The notes under the pieces: model-generated
Database searches by the model: none
The model's input: the letters and a program-made list of their open reading frames with translations, nothing else
What the model was told of the DNA's origin: nothing
Source: Stutzerimonas stutzeri
GTDB lineage: Bacteria; Pseudomonadota; Gammaproteobacteria; Pseudomonadales; Pseudomonadaceae
Length of the DNA: 64,000 nt
Assembly (NCBI RefSeq): GCF_000590475.1
Contig: NZ_CP007441.1
Span: 517,038 to 581,037, forward strand
Direction: 5' to 3'
In this document: positions 35,987 through 44,097 of the stretch, piece by piece
Layout of the letters: the number at the start of each line of letters is the position of its first letter
How positions within the stretch are numbered: the first letter of the stretch is position 1
Translations under genes and position numbers: made by a program

Positions 35987-36418
35987 TCACACGCCTTGCT
36001 GCTTGAGCCATTCAAGGAGTTGCGGCAACGGCAACGCACCGCTTTGGCGTGAGACTTCCCGCCCTTGCTTGAACAGGATCAGGCTTGGAATCGAGCGAAT
36101 GCCGAGTTGGGTCGATAGTTGCGGATTGGCCTCGCTGTCCAGCTTGGCCAGGCGACAACGCCCCTTCAGCTGCGCAGCCGCCTGCTCGAAGATCGGCGCA
36201 AAGCTGCGGCACGGCCCGCACCAGCTCGCCCATACGTCCACCAGTAACGGCAGATCGCCCTTGATCTGATTACTGAAGCTCGCCTGGTTCAGTTCGAACG
36301 GGGCGTCGGTCAGTACCGCGGATTTACAACGGCCGCAGCGCGGGCCCTCGGCCAATCGGTCGGCTGGGATGCGGTTGAGCCCGGCGCAGTGCGCGCAGGG
36401 TACGACGAGGGCGCTCAT
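35987..36418 (-). CDS. trxC: Thioredoxin 2 (zinc-binding)
   Basis: 143-aa cytoplasmic disulfide reductase. The N-terminal zinc finger has CxxC at Cys8/Cys11 and Cys28/Cys31, followed by the thioredoxin fold with active site WCGPC (66-70) and the cis-Pro in IRSIPSLILF. Trx2 is typically induced by oxidative stress (OxyR) in gammaproteobacteria. It reads in the same direction as the APE operon, 270 bases upstream of it; both relate to oxidative-stress protection, but cotranscription is not shown. Confidence 0.93.
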   Translation of the reverse strand: MSALVVPCAHCAGLNRIPADRLAEGPRCGRCKSAVLTDAPFELNQASFSNQIKGDLPLLVDVWASWCGPCRSFAPIFEQAAAQLKGRCRLAKLDSEANPQLSTQLGIRSIPSLILFKQGREVSRQSGALPLPQLLEWLKQQGV

Positions 36419-36592
36419 AGGAAATCTCCACGGTGGCGTGCCGACTCTTTATGTGGAGGCGGGCGGTGAGATATCAAGCCTGCTGCCGACGCCCAGGTGG
36501 CTGGGTGCGTTTTCGCCTGTGGCTGCATGGTCGGACCCATATTCGTTGCGGCGTTGCCCTGGCAGTCCGGCGCGTTTCGGGTGGTAGGTTAA

Positions 36593-36690
36593 AAAGGTAG
36601 CCCACGACTGCTCGACTATTCGGCGAGCAAGGGCGCCGTCACGGCGTTTACCCGCTCGCTGTCCATGAACCTTGGCCGAGCGCGCCATTG
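36593..36690 (+). pseudogene. Relic of a short-chain dehydrogenase gene
   Basis: Between trxC and the LysR gene, the plus strand reads KGSPRLLDYSASKGAV then TAFTRSLSMNLG in frame from 36593. This is the catalytic YxxxK region of an SDR (the YghA-type GSP-LLDYS-xKGA pattern). A TAA precedes it immediately (36590-36592), and after about 30 codons the SDR pattern decays (RARHCVAAPI resembling IRVNAVAPGPI). No start codon or NAD-binding loop remains. The surrounding 302 bases (36419-36720) have no other gene signal. Confidence 0.65.
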
Positions 36691-36720
36691 CGTAGCCGCT
36701 CCGATCCACCGCCCGCATGC

Positions 36721-37668
36721 TCAGGCGCCGGGCTCTACCGATGACGCGCGGTGCATCCCGGTCAGTAGCGGCATGCGCTGGCGAATCAGCTCGCTGAACA
36801 ACCGCAATTTTGCCGGGTAGCGGGGCGCATAGGGGTATATCAGGTATACCGGCAACGGCGCCGCCTGCCATTGCGGAACCAGTTGTACCAAGCGGCCTTC
36901 AGCGATGTCCTGGGTCACGATCCAGGCCGAGCAGACACAGGCGCCGAGACCCGCCAATGCCGAGTTGCGCAAGGCATAGAGGCTATCGGTGCTCAGGCGG
37001 GGCTGGATGTTGAAACGATGGTGGCGACCGTCAGACAAGCAGGTCAGGGCGACCTCGTCGTGGTAGTAAGTACGCAAGGCCAGCCAGGGCAATCGCGCGA
37101 GTTCCTCGGTCGACCTCGGCAAAGGCTTGTCACCAAGCAGCGTCGGCGAGGCGACCACGATCCGTTGAACTTCGCCGAGAGGAATGGCGACGACCGCCGG
37201 GTCATCCACCACCCCGACCTGTATCGCGCAATCGATGGCTTCGGCGACAAAGTCCGGTCGTCGGTCGTGGAGCAGCCATTCGACGGCCACTTTCGAGTGG
37301 CGGCTCAGGTACTCGCTTAACGGCGTGATAAGTTGGTCCTGCCCAAAGGCGTGCGGCACCTGGACGCGCAGCGTGCCACGCGGCTCGTCTCGGGCGCCCT
37401 GCAATTCGGCCTCCATCTCCTGCCAGTTCTCCAGCAGCGCCTTGCCGTAGCCATAGCAGCGCTCGCCGTCGCCGGTCAGCTGCATGCTGTGGGTGGAGCG
37501 CTGCAGCAGCTGCAACCCCAGCGATCGTTCCAGCGCCTGGAGGCGGCGGCTGATTGTCGGCTGGGTCGTCTTGAGCTGTTCGGCGGCGGCCGAGAGGCTG
37601 CCAGCCTCGACGATACGAACAAAGGTACGGAGCAGTTCGAGGCGGTCGAGTGTAGTGGTCTTTGTCAT
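36721..37668 (-). CDS. LysR-family transcriptional regulator
   Basis: 315-aa LTTR: N-terminal winged HTH (LLRTFVRIVEAGSLSAAAEQ, TTQPTISRRLQAL) and a C-terminal substrate-binding domain. ATG 37668 is used; an upstream extension is not LysR-like. It is divergent from an MFS exporter gene with 95 bases between them, the standard layout for an LTTR controlling its neighbour. Effector unknown. Confidence 0.92.
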   Translation of the reverse strand: MTKTTTLDRLELLRTFVRIVEAGSLSAAAEQLKTTQPTISRRLQALERSLGLQLLQRSTHSMQLTGDGERCYGYGKALLENWQEMEAELQGARDEPRGTLRVQVPHAFGQDQLITPLSEYLSRHSKVAVEWLLHDRRPDFVAEAIDCAIQVGVVDDPAVVAIPLGEVQRIVVASPTLLGDKPLPRSTEELARLPWLALRTYYHDEVALTCLSDGRHHRFNIQPRLSTDSLYALRNSALAGLGACVCSAWIVTQDIAEGRLVQLVPQWQAAPLPVYLIYPYAPRYPAKLRLFSELIRQRMPLLTGMHRASSVEPGA

Positions 37669-37763
37669 GCGCGTGGCGTATATCCGATTTACCCTGCAGC
37701 CTACTACAGGCCACTGAGTCTGGCTAAGACAATGGCAGCACCGCAAACAGAACGGACTTTGCC
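37669..37763. promoter_or_regulatory. LysR/MFS divergent control region
   Basis: The 95-base gap contains an imperfect dyad CCTG-N10-CAGG (about 37693-37710) that could be the LysR-type site for the divergent pair. Weak by eye; listed because the divergent layout predicts an operator here. Confidence 0.3.
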
Positions 37764-38981
37764 ATGACATCCATGCAGAACACGTATACGCGTGACCACG
37801 CCAACGGACCGTCTCGCGCGATGGTCGCGCTTTTAGCCACCGGTGCCGGGCTAAGCGTCGCCACCCTTTATTACAGTCAGCCGATGCTTGGCGTGCTGGG
37901 GCCGGACATACATGCCAGCGAAAGCGCGATTGGCATGGTGCCGATGCTTACCCAGCTGGGCTATGCGTTGGGCATCCTGCTGCTGGCTCCGCTAGGCGAT
38001 CGCTATGATCGGCGGCGAATCATTCTGCTTAAGGCAGTGGTACTGACGCTGGCTCTGCTGCTCAGCGGTTTCGCGCCAGGGGTCGGCTGGCTGCTGGCCG
38101 GCAGTCTCGCCATCGGATTGTCGGCAACGGTCGCACAGGACATCGTTCCGGCGGCAGCCACCCTGGCGCCCGAAACCCAGCGCGGCAAAGTGGTGGGCAC
38201 GGTGATGACGGGACTGTTGCTGGGCATTCTGCTGTCCCGGGTGATGAGCGGATTGGTGGCTGAGCAGTTCGGCTGGCGCACGGTCTATGGGCTTGCCGCC
38301 GTTTCGATCTCGCTGGTCTGCTTCGGTGCCTGGCGCAGCCTGCCGCGTTTTGCCCCGACCACATCGCTGGGCTATGGCGCCCTGTTAGGGTCGATGGTTC
38401 AGCTTTGGCTGCGCCACCCGGCGCTGCGGCGCGCCGCCTTTGCCCAGGGCTTGCTTTCGGTTGCATTCAGCGCGTTCTGGTCGACCCTGGCGGTGATGCT
38501 GCATGGCAGCTTTGGGTTGGGCAGCGCGGCGGCTGGCGCTTTCGGTCTGGCCGGCGCGGCTGGTGCCCTGGCCGCACCGCTGGCCGGACGGTTAGCCGAT
38601 CGCCGTGGTCCGGAGCGCGTCACCCGTCTGGGAGCGGGCCTGTCTGCCGCGTCGTTCGCGGTAATGGGATTGGCGGGAGCACTACCGGTCGACGCGCAGT
38701 TGGGCCTGATCGTGCTGGCAGCCATCGGTTTCGATTTCGGTATTCAGGCAACACTCGTGGCTCACCAAACGATGGTCTACGGAATCGAACCGGCCGCCCG
38801 TAGCCGCCTGAATGCGCTGCTGTTTACCGGCGTATTCATTGGTATGGCGCTAGGCGCGGGGCTTGGTAGCCTCGTGTTGGCTCGGTGGGGATGGTCGGCA
38901 GTGATGGTGATGGCGACCTTGGCGTCGGTTGGCGCGCTGGTCGTACGGCTGAGGGCTGGTAAGAACCTGCACAACCGTTAG
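37764..38981 (+). CDS. Major facilitator superfamily transporter
   Basis: 405-aa, 12-helix MFS permease, most like the drug/arabinose efflux (YgaY/NepI-type) branch. Motif A is seen as LAPLGDRYDRRRIILL after helix 2 and a second copy as LAGRLADRRGPERVTRLG between helices 6 and 8. Probably exports small organic compounds under control of the divergent LysR regulator. Confidence 0.9.
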   Translation: MTSMQNTYTRDHANGPSRAMVALLATGAGLSVATLYYSQPMLGVLGPDIHASESAIGMVPMLTQLGYALGILLLAPLGDRYDRRRIILLKAVVLTLALLLSGFAPGVGWLLAGSLAIGLSATVAQDIVPAAATLAPETQRGKVVGTVMTGLLLGILLSRVMSGLVAEQFGWRTVYGLAAVSISLVCFGAWRSLPRFAPTTSLGYGALLGSMVQLWLRHPALRRAAFAQGLLSVAFSAFWSTLAVMLHGSFGLGSAAAGAFGLAGAAGALAAPLAGRLADRRGPERVTRLGAGLSAASFAVMGLAGALPVDAQLGLIVLAAIGFDFGIQATLVAHQTMVYGIEPAARSRLNALLFTGVFIGMALGAGLGSLVLARWGWSAVMVMATLASVGALVVRLRAGKNLHNR

Positions 38982-39025
38982 TCGGCGAGGGGAAGGGCGG
39001 CGTGTCTCGGCAGCCTCCACAGCAG

Positions 39026-39075
39026 GACTTCTTGTTGATGTCGGTGCCATCCAGGCTGCTCTCCAACAAGAAGTC
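39026..39075. repeat. 12-bp perfect inverted repeat
   Basis: GACTTCTTGTTG (39026-39037) and CAACAAGAAGTC (39064-39075) are perfect inverted copies 26 bases apart, just downstream of the MFS gene. No T-run follows, so it is not an obvious terminator. Confidence 0.6.
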
Positions 39076-39195
39076 ACTGATCGGTACGGTATGGGCGCTC
39101 GGGCCTTTACCACAAGCCACCTGAGCCATGCACGGCAGGGAGGTGAGCGAGGTAGAACGACCGCGTGGGTTGCCTGCACGATCGGCTTGTTGGCT

Positions 39196-39369
39196 CTAGC
39201 TATCTGCCAGAGCCAGCTCGCTGATCAACATTCCGCACGAGACCCGGAAAAGCTGATCCCCTCGCCTGATCGTAAGCGGCCGCCTGCCCGCAATCACCGC
39301 GCCGCTACCGAGCATGCGATCAATGTGAGTGCGCAACTGGTGATATTGCCTGGTGTAGTCCCGGTCCAT
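39196..39369 (-). CDS. Small hypothetical protein, 57 aa
   Basis: ATG 39369 is preceded by GGAGGG at four to five bases, the strongest ribosome-binding site in this stretch. The product starts MDRDYTRQYHQLRTHIDRML, continues with VIAGRRPLTIRRGDQLFRVS and ends CGMLISELALADS. It is basic, soluble, with an amphipathic N-terminal helix. No family recognised. Real gene status rests on the ribosome-binding site and protein-like composition. Confidence 0.45.
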   Translation of the reverse strand: MDRDYTRQYHQLRTHIDRMLGSGAVIAGRRPLTIRRGDQLFRVSCGMLISELALADS

Positions 39370-39583
39370 GTAGCCCTCCGCAGCTATGCCCTAAATCGGT
39401 GGCCCGCGAATTAGGACAAACAAAGAACCGATTCGTTGGCGTGCAAACCGATATTTCCTGTTTCTTCATTCGTCTGGACCTTGGCGAACGTGCATCCGCA
39501 GCGTTGGTATCAGAACATATAGTCTGTAGTATCACTTCGCCATCGATGGCCGAAAAGCTACCCACTCGACTGAGACAGACGCA

Positions 39584-39772
39584 ATGAACGAACAGGCTAT
39601 ACCGGTGTTGATCGCTTTCCTGGCAATAGCCTGTGTCGCGGCGTTCTTGCTGCGTCGCGCATTCACCGTACTGAATGGCCAACAGCTCAAGCGCAATGCT
39701 GAGCCGTTACAGGCATCGCCGATCCGTAACGGGCGGGACGCCAACCCCGGCAACGCCCGTTCAGCTCCATAG
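39584..39772 (+). CDS. Small single-pass membrane protein, 62 aa
   Basis: Starts MNEQAIPVLIAFLAIACVAA; a hydrophobic helix (about 6-23) is followed by RRAF and a polar basic tail. No family recognised and only a weak ribosome-binding site. It ends 134 bases before the island boundary repeat, so it belongs to the flanking chromosome. Confidence 0.35.
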   Translation: MNEQAIPVLIAFLAIACVAAFLLRRAFTVLNGQQLKRNAEPLQASPIRNGRDANPGNARSAP

Positions 39773-39883
39773 CGAAAACAGCTCAAGCCTGTGTTTACTA
39801 ACAGGCGTGCTCGCCAAGGCCCTGTACACAGTCGCCATTTACTTCATGCGGCTGTCAGGGGCTTTAGTTTTCCTCAATTCGAC

Positions 39884-42742
39884 TCATCTATGCGCGGCTT
39901 TGGAGTTGGTGGGCCCACACGGACTCGAACCGTGGACCAAAGGATTATGAGTTGCCTGGAAACGCTGTAAGCCCAGTGAAATCGTGCGTAGGTTAGCGCA
40001 GCCTTTCACATTGTGAAGAGCACCAAAAGTCCCATCCATACAGAGCCATGGAATCTTGTTGGCTATCGAGAGCTGCATCGCGTCATAAACTGAAGCGTCG
40101 ACGGCATCTTTGACCGTGAATGCATCAAGCTCTTCATCATGCATGGCTGGCCGCACAACGGTAATGTTGTCCAGGATCAGGCGTAAGTTTTCAAGGACGT
40201 GAGCATCCCGCTCACGTAAGTCCGATGCTGTCGTTCGGAAAAGTCTCCCGCCATCTGTAACGCCCAGGAGCATAAAATGCTCGTCAGAGATTTCAGTGAG
40301 AAACGCCTCAAGTGTCTCTTTCGTAGTCGCAGGGACGACGAGCGAAATACCAGTATCTAGTAAGTACCCGGCAATATTTGTGACCGCTAGATAACTGATG
40401 CTGTAGGCATCAAGCACTACTGCAGTCGGTTCTGTGTCTCCTATATCGCATAGTGGCGACTTAGGGACTCGTTGGTCAGTCCAGCAGTTCATAGCTGCCT
40501 TGAAGGCATCTGATGGATACAGCGCATGACCCCGCAGGTACAACGGAATAGCCTCCATCGTCTGCAGGTTTTCGTGCCTCTCCGCACCCTTTGCCATTTT
40601 TTCTTCTAAGAAGGGAATGAGCTCGTCAGGATCAGACGGCATGTGCATCATCACGAAGCAATCACTGCCGTCGTTGTGGACGTGACGCAACGTCAATGCG
40701 ATCCGAACACAGGCCACATAAGGTGGAAGACGCTCTTCCATCTTGTAGGTAGCCATGTTCAAGTTTTCGCTATCGCCCGGCGACAGCTTCTGTAACAACT
40801 GCCCTACCTGACTGGACGCCTTCAGGGTGCACTCACTACCCTCCAGTTCATCGTCGATAATCAGCCGAACCAAGGTGTCACCCTCATGGGTGTACTGGAC
40901 AGCCGCCAGGCATCGCTCTACAGAAGGCGAAACCTGCATGGGCTCAGTTTTCCGGTTATTAAGGCCGAAATGGAAATTAACTAGATCCATCGCATGACCG
41001 CGGGGGTCCTCAATCATCCATTTAACCCACCGGGATTCTGCTCGTTTGAAGCTACCAGCGAGTGCAAAAAAAAAGAGGATGCCCTTCACTTCGCGTGAGG
41101 GGTTCAGCAACACCGAATCCGGAATTCGCTCGTGGAATAGCCGTTGCTCTTCCAGGCTACGATAGCGGCCAAGGAGGTAGCAGCACCGGTACCAGGGATA
41201 AGGTCGCGCAGGTGCAAGTTCGATCATCGACTCACTGAACTTGATCGCTACGTCGATATCGCCGCCACGTTCAGCTTGCACCGATTGGAAGCTGAGCAGT
41301 GCTACTGATTGATCGGCACCTTTGACCCGAGCGATAACTTCGTCAAAGGTCTTGTTCTGCCCGGCTTCCTGCAAGCAGTGGAGGTGAGTCAAAACATAGG
41401 GTGAAGGCCATAGCTCATGGCTAGGTATCGCGTGCGTCGTGAGTTTGAGCGCCATATGTGGCAGCTTGAGGGCGAATAGTTTCTCAGCGATTTCGAAGAG
41501 GCCGGTTGGTGCGATGGTGTGGAGTGCACCCTCCCACTCGGTGGTGAACCGGCCTACATGTTCACTTACTTCACGCCGATGGACTGGGTTATCGTCTTGA
41601 TCCGGACGTCGAAATATATCCGCAACGAGCCTGATATAGGCCTCTTCCATTTCGGAGGCCCCGGTCAATATTCGCTCGCGACTCAGCCATTCACCAAGCT
41701 CGGACGGATTGGCCAGATTGAGAAATGGACCTACTTCTTCTAGCTGGTGCGTACTCGCCTCAAGAAATTGCCGGCACCATGCCCGCCTCATTTGCGGGTC
41801 TCCATACGCTGCTTGTAACTCCCTCTCAGCCTGCGGAAGGCACGTATCGTCGCCGGCCAACGCCTTGCACCTAGCAATCACCTCGGATCTATTTGGGTCT
41901 AAGTGCTGAACATGCTTTTTCAGCGCGTCGAGCAACTCGGTGGATTGGTATTGATATATGTTGAGAATCGAGCAGCTAAGGTCATGAATTCGCCCGTCGG
42001 TACCCGACTCATCAAGGAGTCGAATGGCCATATCTCTGAGCTGGTCTACCCGCTCCTTCACCTCCGGGCGGTTCAGCCACAAGTGGTGTCCAGCAAGGTC
42101 TGGATTGAGTGCAACGCCTGTAGCTATCGCCAAGAGTACTCTGGCGTTGTAAGTGCCATAGAGTGAGTTCAGGCGTGTTGCCAGCTCAAGCGCCAGATTT
42201 GTTGCGGACAGCCGAATAGCCCCTTCAACAGCACCGGTCAGTAAGCCCTCCGTGGGAAAGCTTTTTACGGCCGTCCGTATTTGCTCTCCGTTCGCGTAAC
42301 AACGCAGATACGCTTCCTGGGAGTAAGCACCCGGTGAGGGCTCAGACAAATAAAGATCTTTCGCCTCTCCCTCACGTGCGGTGCGGTAGGACAGTTGCAG
42401 CAGAGCGGCCTGGCAAACGTCCCTGATGATAGGATTTATGGCGCGTGAAACGATCCTTGCAATGGTCGTCCAGGCAGCGTCCTGATCTTGAGCTTCGACG
42501 AGTCCCCCGTAGATAGAAATGACCTCTACCAGCGCAGCAGATTCGGGCTCTCGCTGCGCGATCGCCTTGAGCATGACTATCTGGGTCTTGGCAGTTGTCT
42601 TGTTCTTTTGCCGAAGACTTTCAAACACCAACTCCATGGGAGCGACGAGGTCTGCCGGGGCAAGCGACTTGATCTCATTGATGATCTTGTCGCGGCCGAT
42701 ATTGTCCCCATCACCGCTGTGGTGTTGCTCAAGAGAGGTCAC
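39884..42742 (-). CDS. TPR-like protein with N-terminal GDN motif and C-terminal PIN nuclease domain
   Basis: 952-aa predicted effector. The N-terminus carries SLEQHHSGDGDNIGRDKI, a GDN-type motif also present at the end of the preceding 113-aa protein. Residues about 40-620 are helical with TPR-like repeats; about 640-765 may be a GreAB-C-like module. A PIN-fold RNase domain spans about 770-925: Asp778 (AVVLDAYS), Glu near 809 (TTKETLEAF), Asp near 882-887 (VDASVYDAMQ) and Asp902 (CMDGTFG). The architecture matches what I recall as TPR-GreAB-C-PIN / GapS6b-type predicted anti-phage proteins. The last 22 residues are encoded by the att repeat and flanking chromosome. It follows its partner by 19 bases. 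Confidence 0.75.
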   Translation of the reverse strand: MTSLEQHHSGDGDNIGRDKIINEIKSLAPADLVAPMELVFESLRQKNKTTAKTQIVMLKAIAQREPESAALVEVISIYGGLVEAQDQDAAWTTIARIVSRAINPIIRDVCQAALLQLSYRTAREGEAKDLYLSEPSPGAYSQEAYLRCYANGEQIRTAVKSFPTEGLLTGAVEGAIRLSATNLALELATRLNSLYGTYNARVLLAIATGVALNPDLAGHHLWLNRPEVKERVDQLRDMAIRLLDESGTDGRIHDLSCSILNIYQYQSTELLDALKKHVQHLDPNRSEVIARCKALAGDDTCLPQAERELQAAYGDPQMRRAWCRQFLEASTHQLEEVGPFLNLANPSELGEWLSRERILTGASEMEEAYIRLVADIFRRPDQDDNPVHRREVSEHVGRFTTEWEGALHTIAPTGLFEIAEKLFALKLPHMALKLTTHAIPSHELWPSPYVLTHLHCLQEAGQNKTFDEVIARVKGADQSVALLSFQSVQAERGGDIDVAIKFSESMIELAPARPYPWYRCCYLLGRYRSLEEQRLFHERIPDSVLLNPSREVKGILFFFALAGSFKRAESRWVKWMIEDPRGHAMDLVNFHFGLNNRKTEPMQVSPSVERCLAAVQYTHEGDTLVRLIIDDELEGSECTLKASSQVGQLLQKLSPGDSENLNMATYKMEERLPPYVACVRIALTLRHVHNDGSDCFVMMHMPSDPDELIPFLEEKMAKGAERHENLQTMEAIPLYLRGHALYPSDAFKAAMNCWTDQRVPKSPLCDIGDTEPTAVVLDAYSISYLAVTNIAGYLLDTGISLVVPATTKETLEAFLTEISDEHFMLLGVTDGGRLFRTTASDLRERDAHVLENLRLILDNITVVRPAMHDEELDAFTVKDAVDASVYDAMQLSIANKIPWLCMDGTFGALHNVKGCANLRTISLGLQRFQATHNPLVHGSSPCGPTNSKAAHR
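39906..39952 (-). repeat. Distal attachment-site copy (partial tRNA-Ile2)
   Basis: Perfect copy of 47 bases including the tRNA anticodon loop, T arm and acceptor 3' strand, ending in CCA plus A. It lacks the 5' half of the tRNA, so it is not a functional gene. On the minus strand it is read as codons 931-946 of the PIN-protein gene. Confidence 0.9.
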
Positions 42743-42761
42743 TCGCGCTTATCCCCGCTAT

Positions 42762-43103
42762 TCAATTAACTATTTTGTTGCCGCCTACGTTGTCGCCGCT
42801 GCCGCTGTGCGTCTGGTTGACGGTGGTTATAGTGGACGGTGCAACCAGAGCGGCCATCGCGTTGATGTCGCGAATCAGCGTGGAGATTGTCTGAGACTGA
42901 TCGAGTTGCTGGGATATCGCCTTTTCACTCAGCCCGTCGTGAAGATCAAGCTTGGAAAGCTCGCCAGCAACTGCTTCGGCGACTACGTCTTCTTTGATCC
43001 ATTGGCCCAGGCGATCCTTCAATGCGCCAGCACTGAGCTTCAGGCCGTTCTTCAGGAGGTCGTAAACAGTACTTGCAATGACTCCGGTGGTAATGAAGTC
43101 CAT
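42762..43103 (-). CDS. 113-aa partner protein with C-terminal GDN motif
   Basis: Starts MDFITTGVIASTVYDLLKNG, a possible membrane-associated or amphipathic N-terminal helix, followed by a helical domain (GALKDRLGQWIKEDVVAEA) and a C-terminal tail THSGSGDNVGGNKIVN. AAAGGAG lies eight bases before the ATG. The tail motif is nearly the same as the N-terminal motif of the 952-aa protein encoded 19 bases downstream, implying the two act together. It resembles proteins I recall as GapS6a family; biochemical role unknown. Candidate sensor or adaptor. Confidence 0.65.
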   Translation of the reverse strand: MDFITTGVIASTVYDLLKNGLKLSAGALKDRLGQWIKEDVVAEAVAGELSKLDLHDGLSEKAISQQLDQSQTISTLIRDINAMAALVAPSTITTVNQTHSGSGDNVGGNKIVN

Positions 43104-43258
43104 TTCGGAAACTCCTTTATGTGGTGGCTTCTAGCCGGTTGGGCGGAGGGGGAGGCGTTGGAGCAAATGAGGCTCTGATACCAAAATCGTCAGCGAAAGC
43201 CGGGCATTCCAAAAAGGGTCGTTGGGGGCAAGCTACGATTTTCAAGCCCTTCTGCATT

Positions 43259-44029
43259 TCAAAGACTCTGCATCGTCCGACACTTTGGAAACTCCGAACA
43301 TCCCCAGAACTGCTGTCCTGCCTTCGGTCCCGATTTCACTGTACGAATCAGTAACGCGTTGCCGCATTTCGGACATTGTCGCTCGGCTGTTGGGTCACTA
43401 TGTTGCTTGACGTTTTGCACATGCTCGCGGTGGGTGGCGAGGGTCGGTGCGCGGCGGCCGGTTTGCAGGGCGTGCAGCATGGCATCGACTTCAGCCTCGC
43501 TGAATACCGGCTGCTGGAATGACTTTATGTAGCGGATAAAGCCGATGCCCTGGGTCACGTTGGTCGGCACTTCGGTTTTGAAGATGCTGCCGCCGACAAA
43601 AGTGATGACCGAGTGCAGGTGCTCGGGGTTAACGCCAAGGGTGGCTTCCAGCGCCTTGAGGTGTTTGTGGTTCTGCCGCAGCGGGTTCTGGAATTTGAAG
43701 GTGCGCTTGTAGAGCTTCTGCGTCCACTGTGGCTGTTTCTCGCTGCCAAATATCCAGCCGCTCATGTTCTTCGTTTCCAGCACGAAGATGCCGTAGGGCG
43801 AGAGGAATACGTGGTCGATCTGCGTGGTGCCGTCTGGCGTGTTCAGCGTGACGTTGTGCAGACGGCGATAGGTCTGTTTATCCAGCTGCCAATGGGCAAA
43901 CAGCCGCACCAGGAGTTCGCCAATATGACCCTTGGCCCAAGGCGATTTGAGCAGGCCGATCAGCAGGAACAGCGGGATAAACCAACCCAGGGTGCCCCAA
44001 ACCTGCGTGATGACGGGAGTGAAGTCCAT
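43259..44029 (-). CDS. NERD-domain nuclease-like protein with topoisomerase-type zinc finger
   Basis: 256 aa. An N-terminal membrane helix (about 8-27) is followed by a NERD domain with restriction-endonuclease-like residues Asp in QIDHVFLSPYG and Glu/Lys in FVLETKNMSG. The C-terminus is a CPKCG...GCSEFPKC zinc finger of the topoisomerase I type. Such proteins occur in defence and mobile loci and are presumed DNA-processing or nicking enzymes. It lies 155 bases upstream of the PIN/GDN pair on the same strand; whether it belongs to that system is open. Confidence 0.82.
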   Translation of the reverse strand: MDFTPVITQVWGTLGWFIPLFLLIGLLKSPWAKGHIGELLVRLFAHWQLDKQTYRRLHNVTLNTPDGTTQIDHVFLSPYGIFVLETKNMSGWIFGSEKQPQWTQKLYKRTFKFQNPLRQNHKHLKALEATLGVNPEHLHSVITFVGGSIFKTEVPTNVTQGIGFIRYIKSFQQPVFSEAEVDAMLHALQTGRRAPTLATHREHVQNVKQHSDPTAERQCPKCGNALLIRTVKSGPKAGQQFWGCSEFPKCRTMQSL

Positions 44030-44097
44030 TTCTCAGCCTCGATTAATTCCAGCAACTTGCCGGATCTTACCGAAAGCGAGTGTAGTTGAACGAACCT

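Larger units (their letters stand above)
38982..39583. other. Poorly coding intergenic stretch
   Basis: About 600 bases after the MFS gene. It holds a 12-bp inverted repeat (39026-39075) and one small minus-strand ORF with a good ribosome-binding site (39196-39369). Nothing else convincing on either strand; the region lies next to a genomic island and near a presumed synteny break, so it may contain debris. Confidence 0.5.

Noticed and set aside
35898..36269. 123-aa plus-strand frame opposite trxC
   Set aside because: Antisense to trxC, which has intact zinc ligands and WCGPC.
38836..39129. Minus-strand frame encoding a Cys-rich peptide segment (NKKSCCGGC)
   Set aside because: No ribosome-binding site at its ATG, and two fifths or more of the frame runs antisense inside the MFS gene; the Cys-rich part overlaps the inverted repeat and is probably fortuitous.
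39091..39414. 107-aa plus-strand frame after the MFS gene
   Set aside because: Low-complexity, no ribosome-binding site, and the opposite strand has a better-supported small ORF.
39906..39952. Second tRNA-Ile2 gene
   Set aside because: Only the 3' part from the anticodon arm is present; no D arm or 5' acceptor strand.
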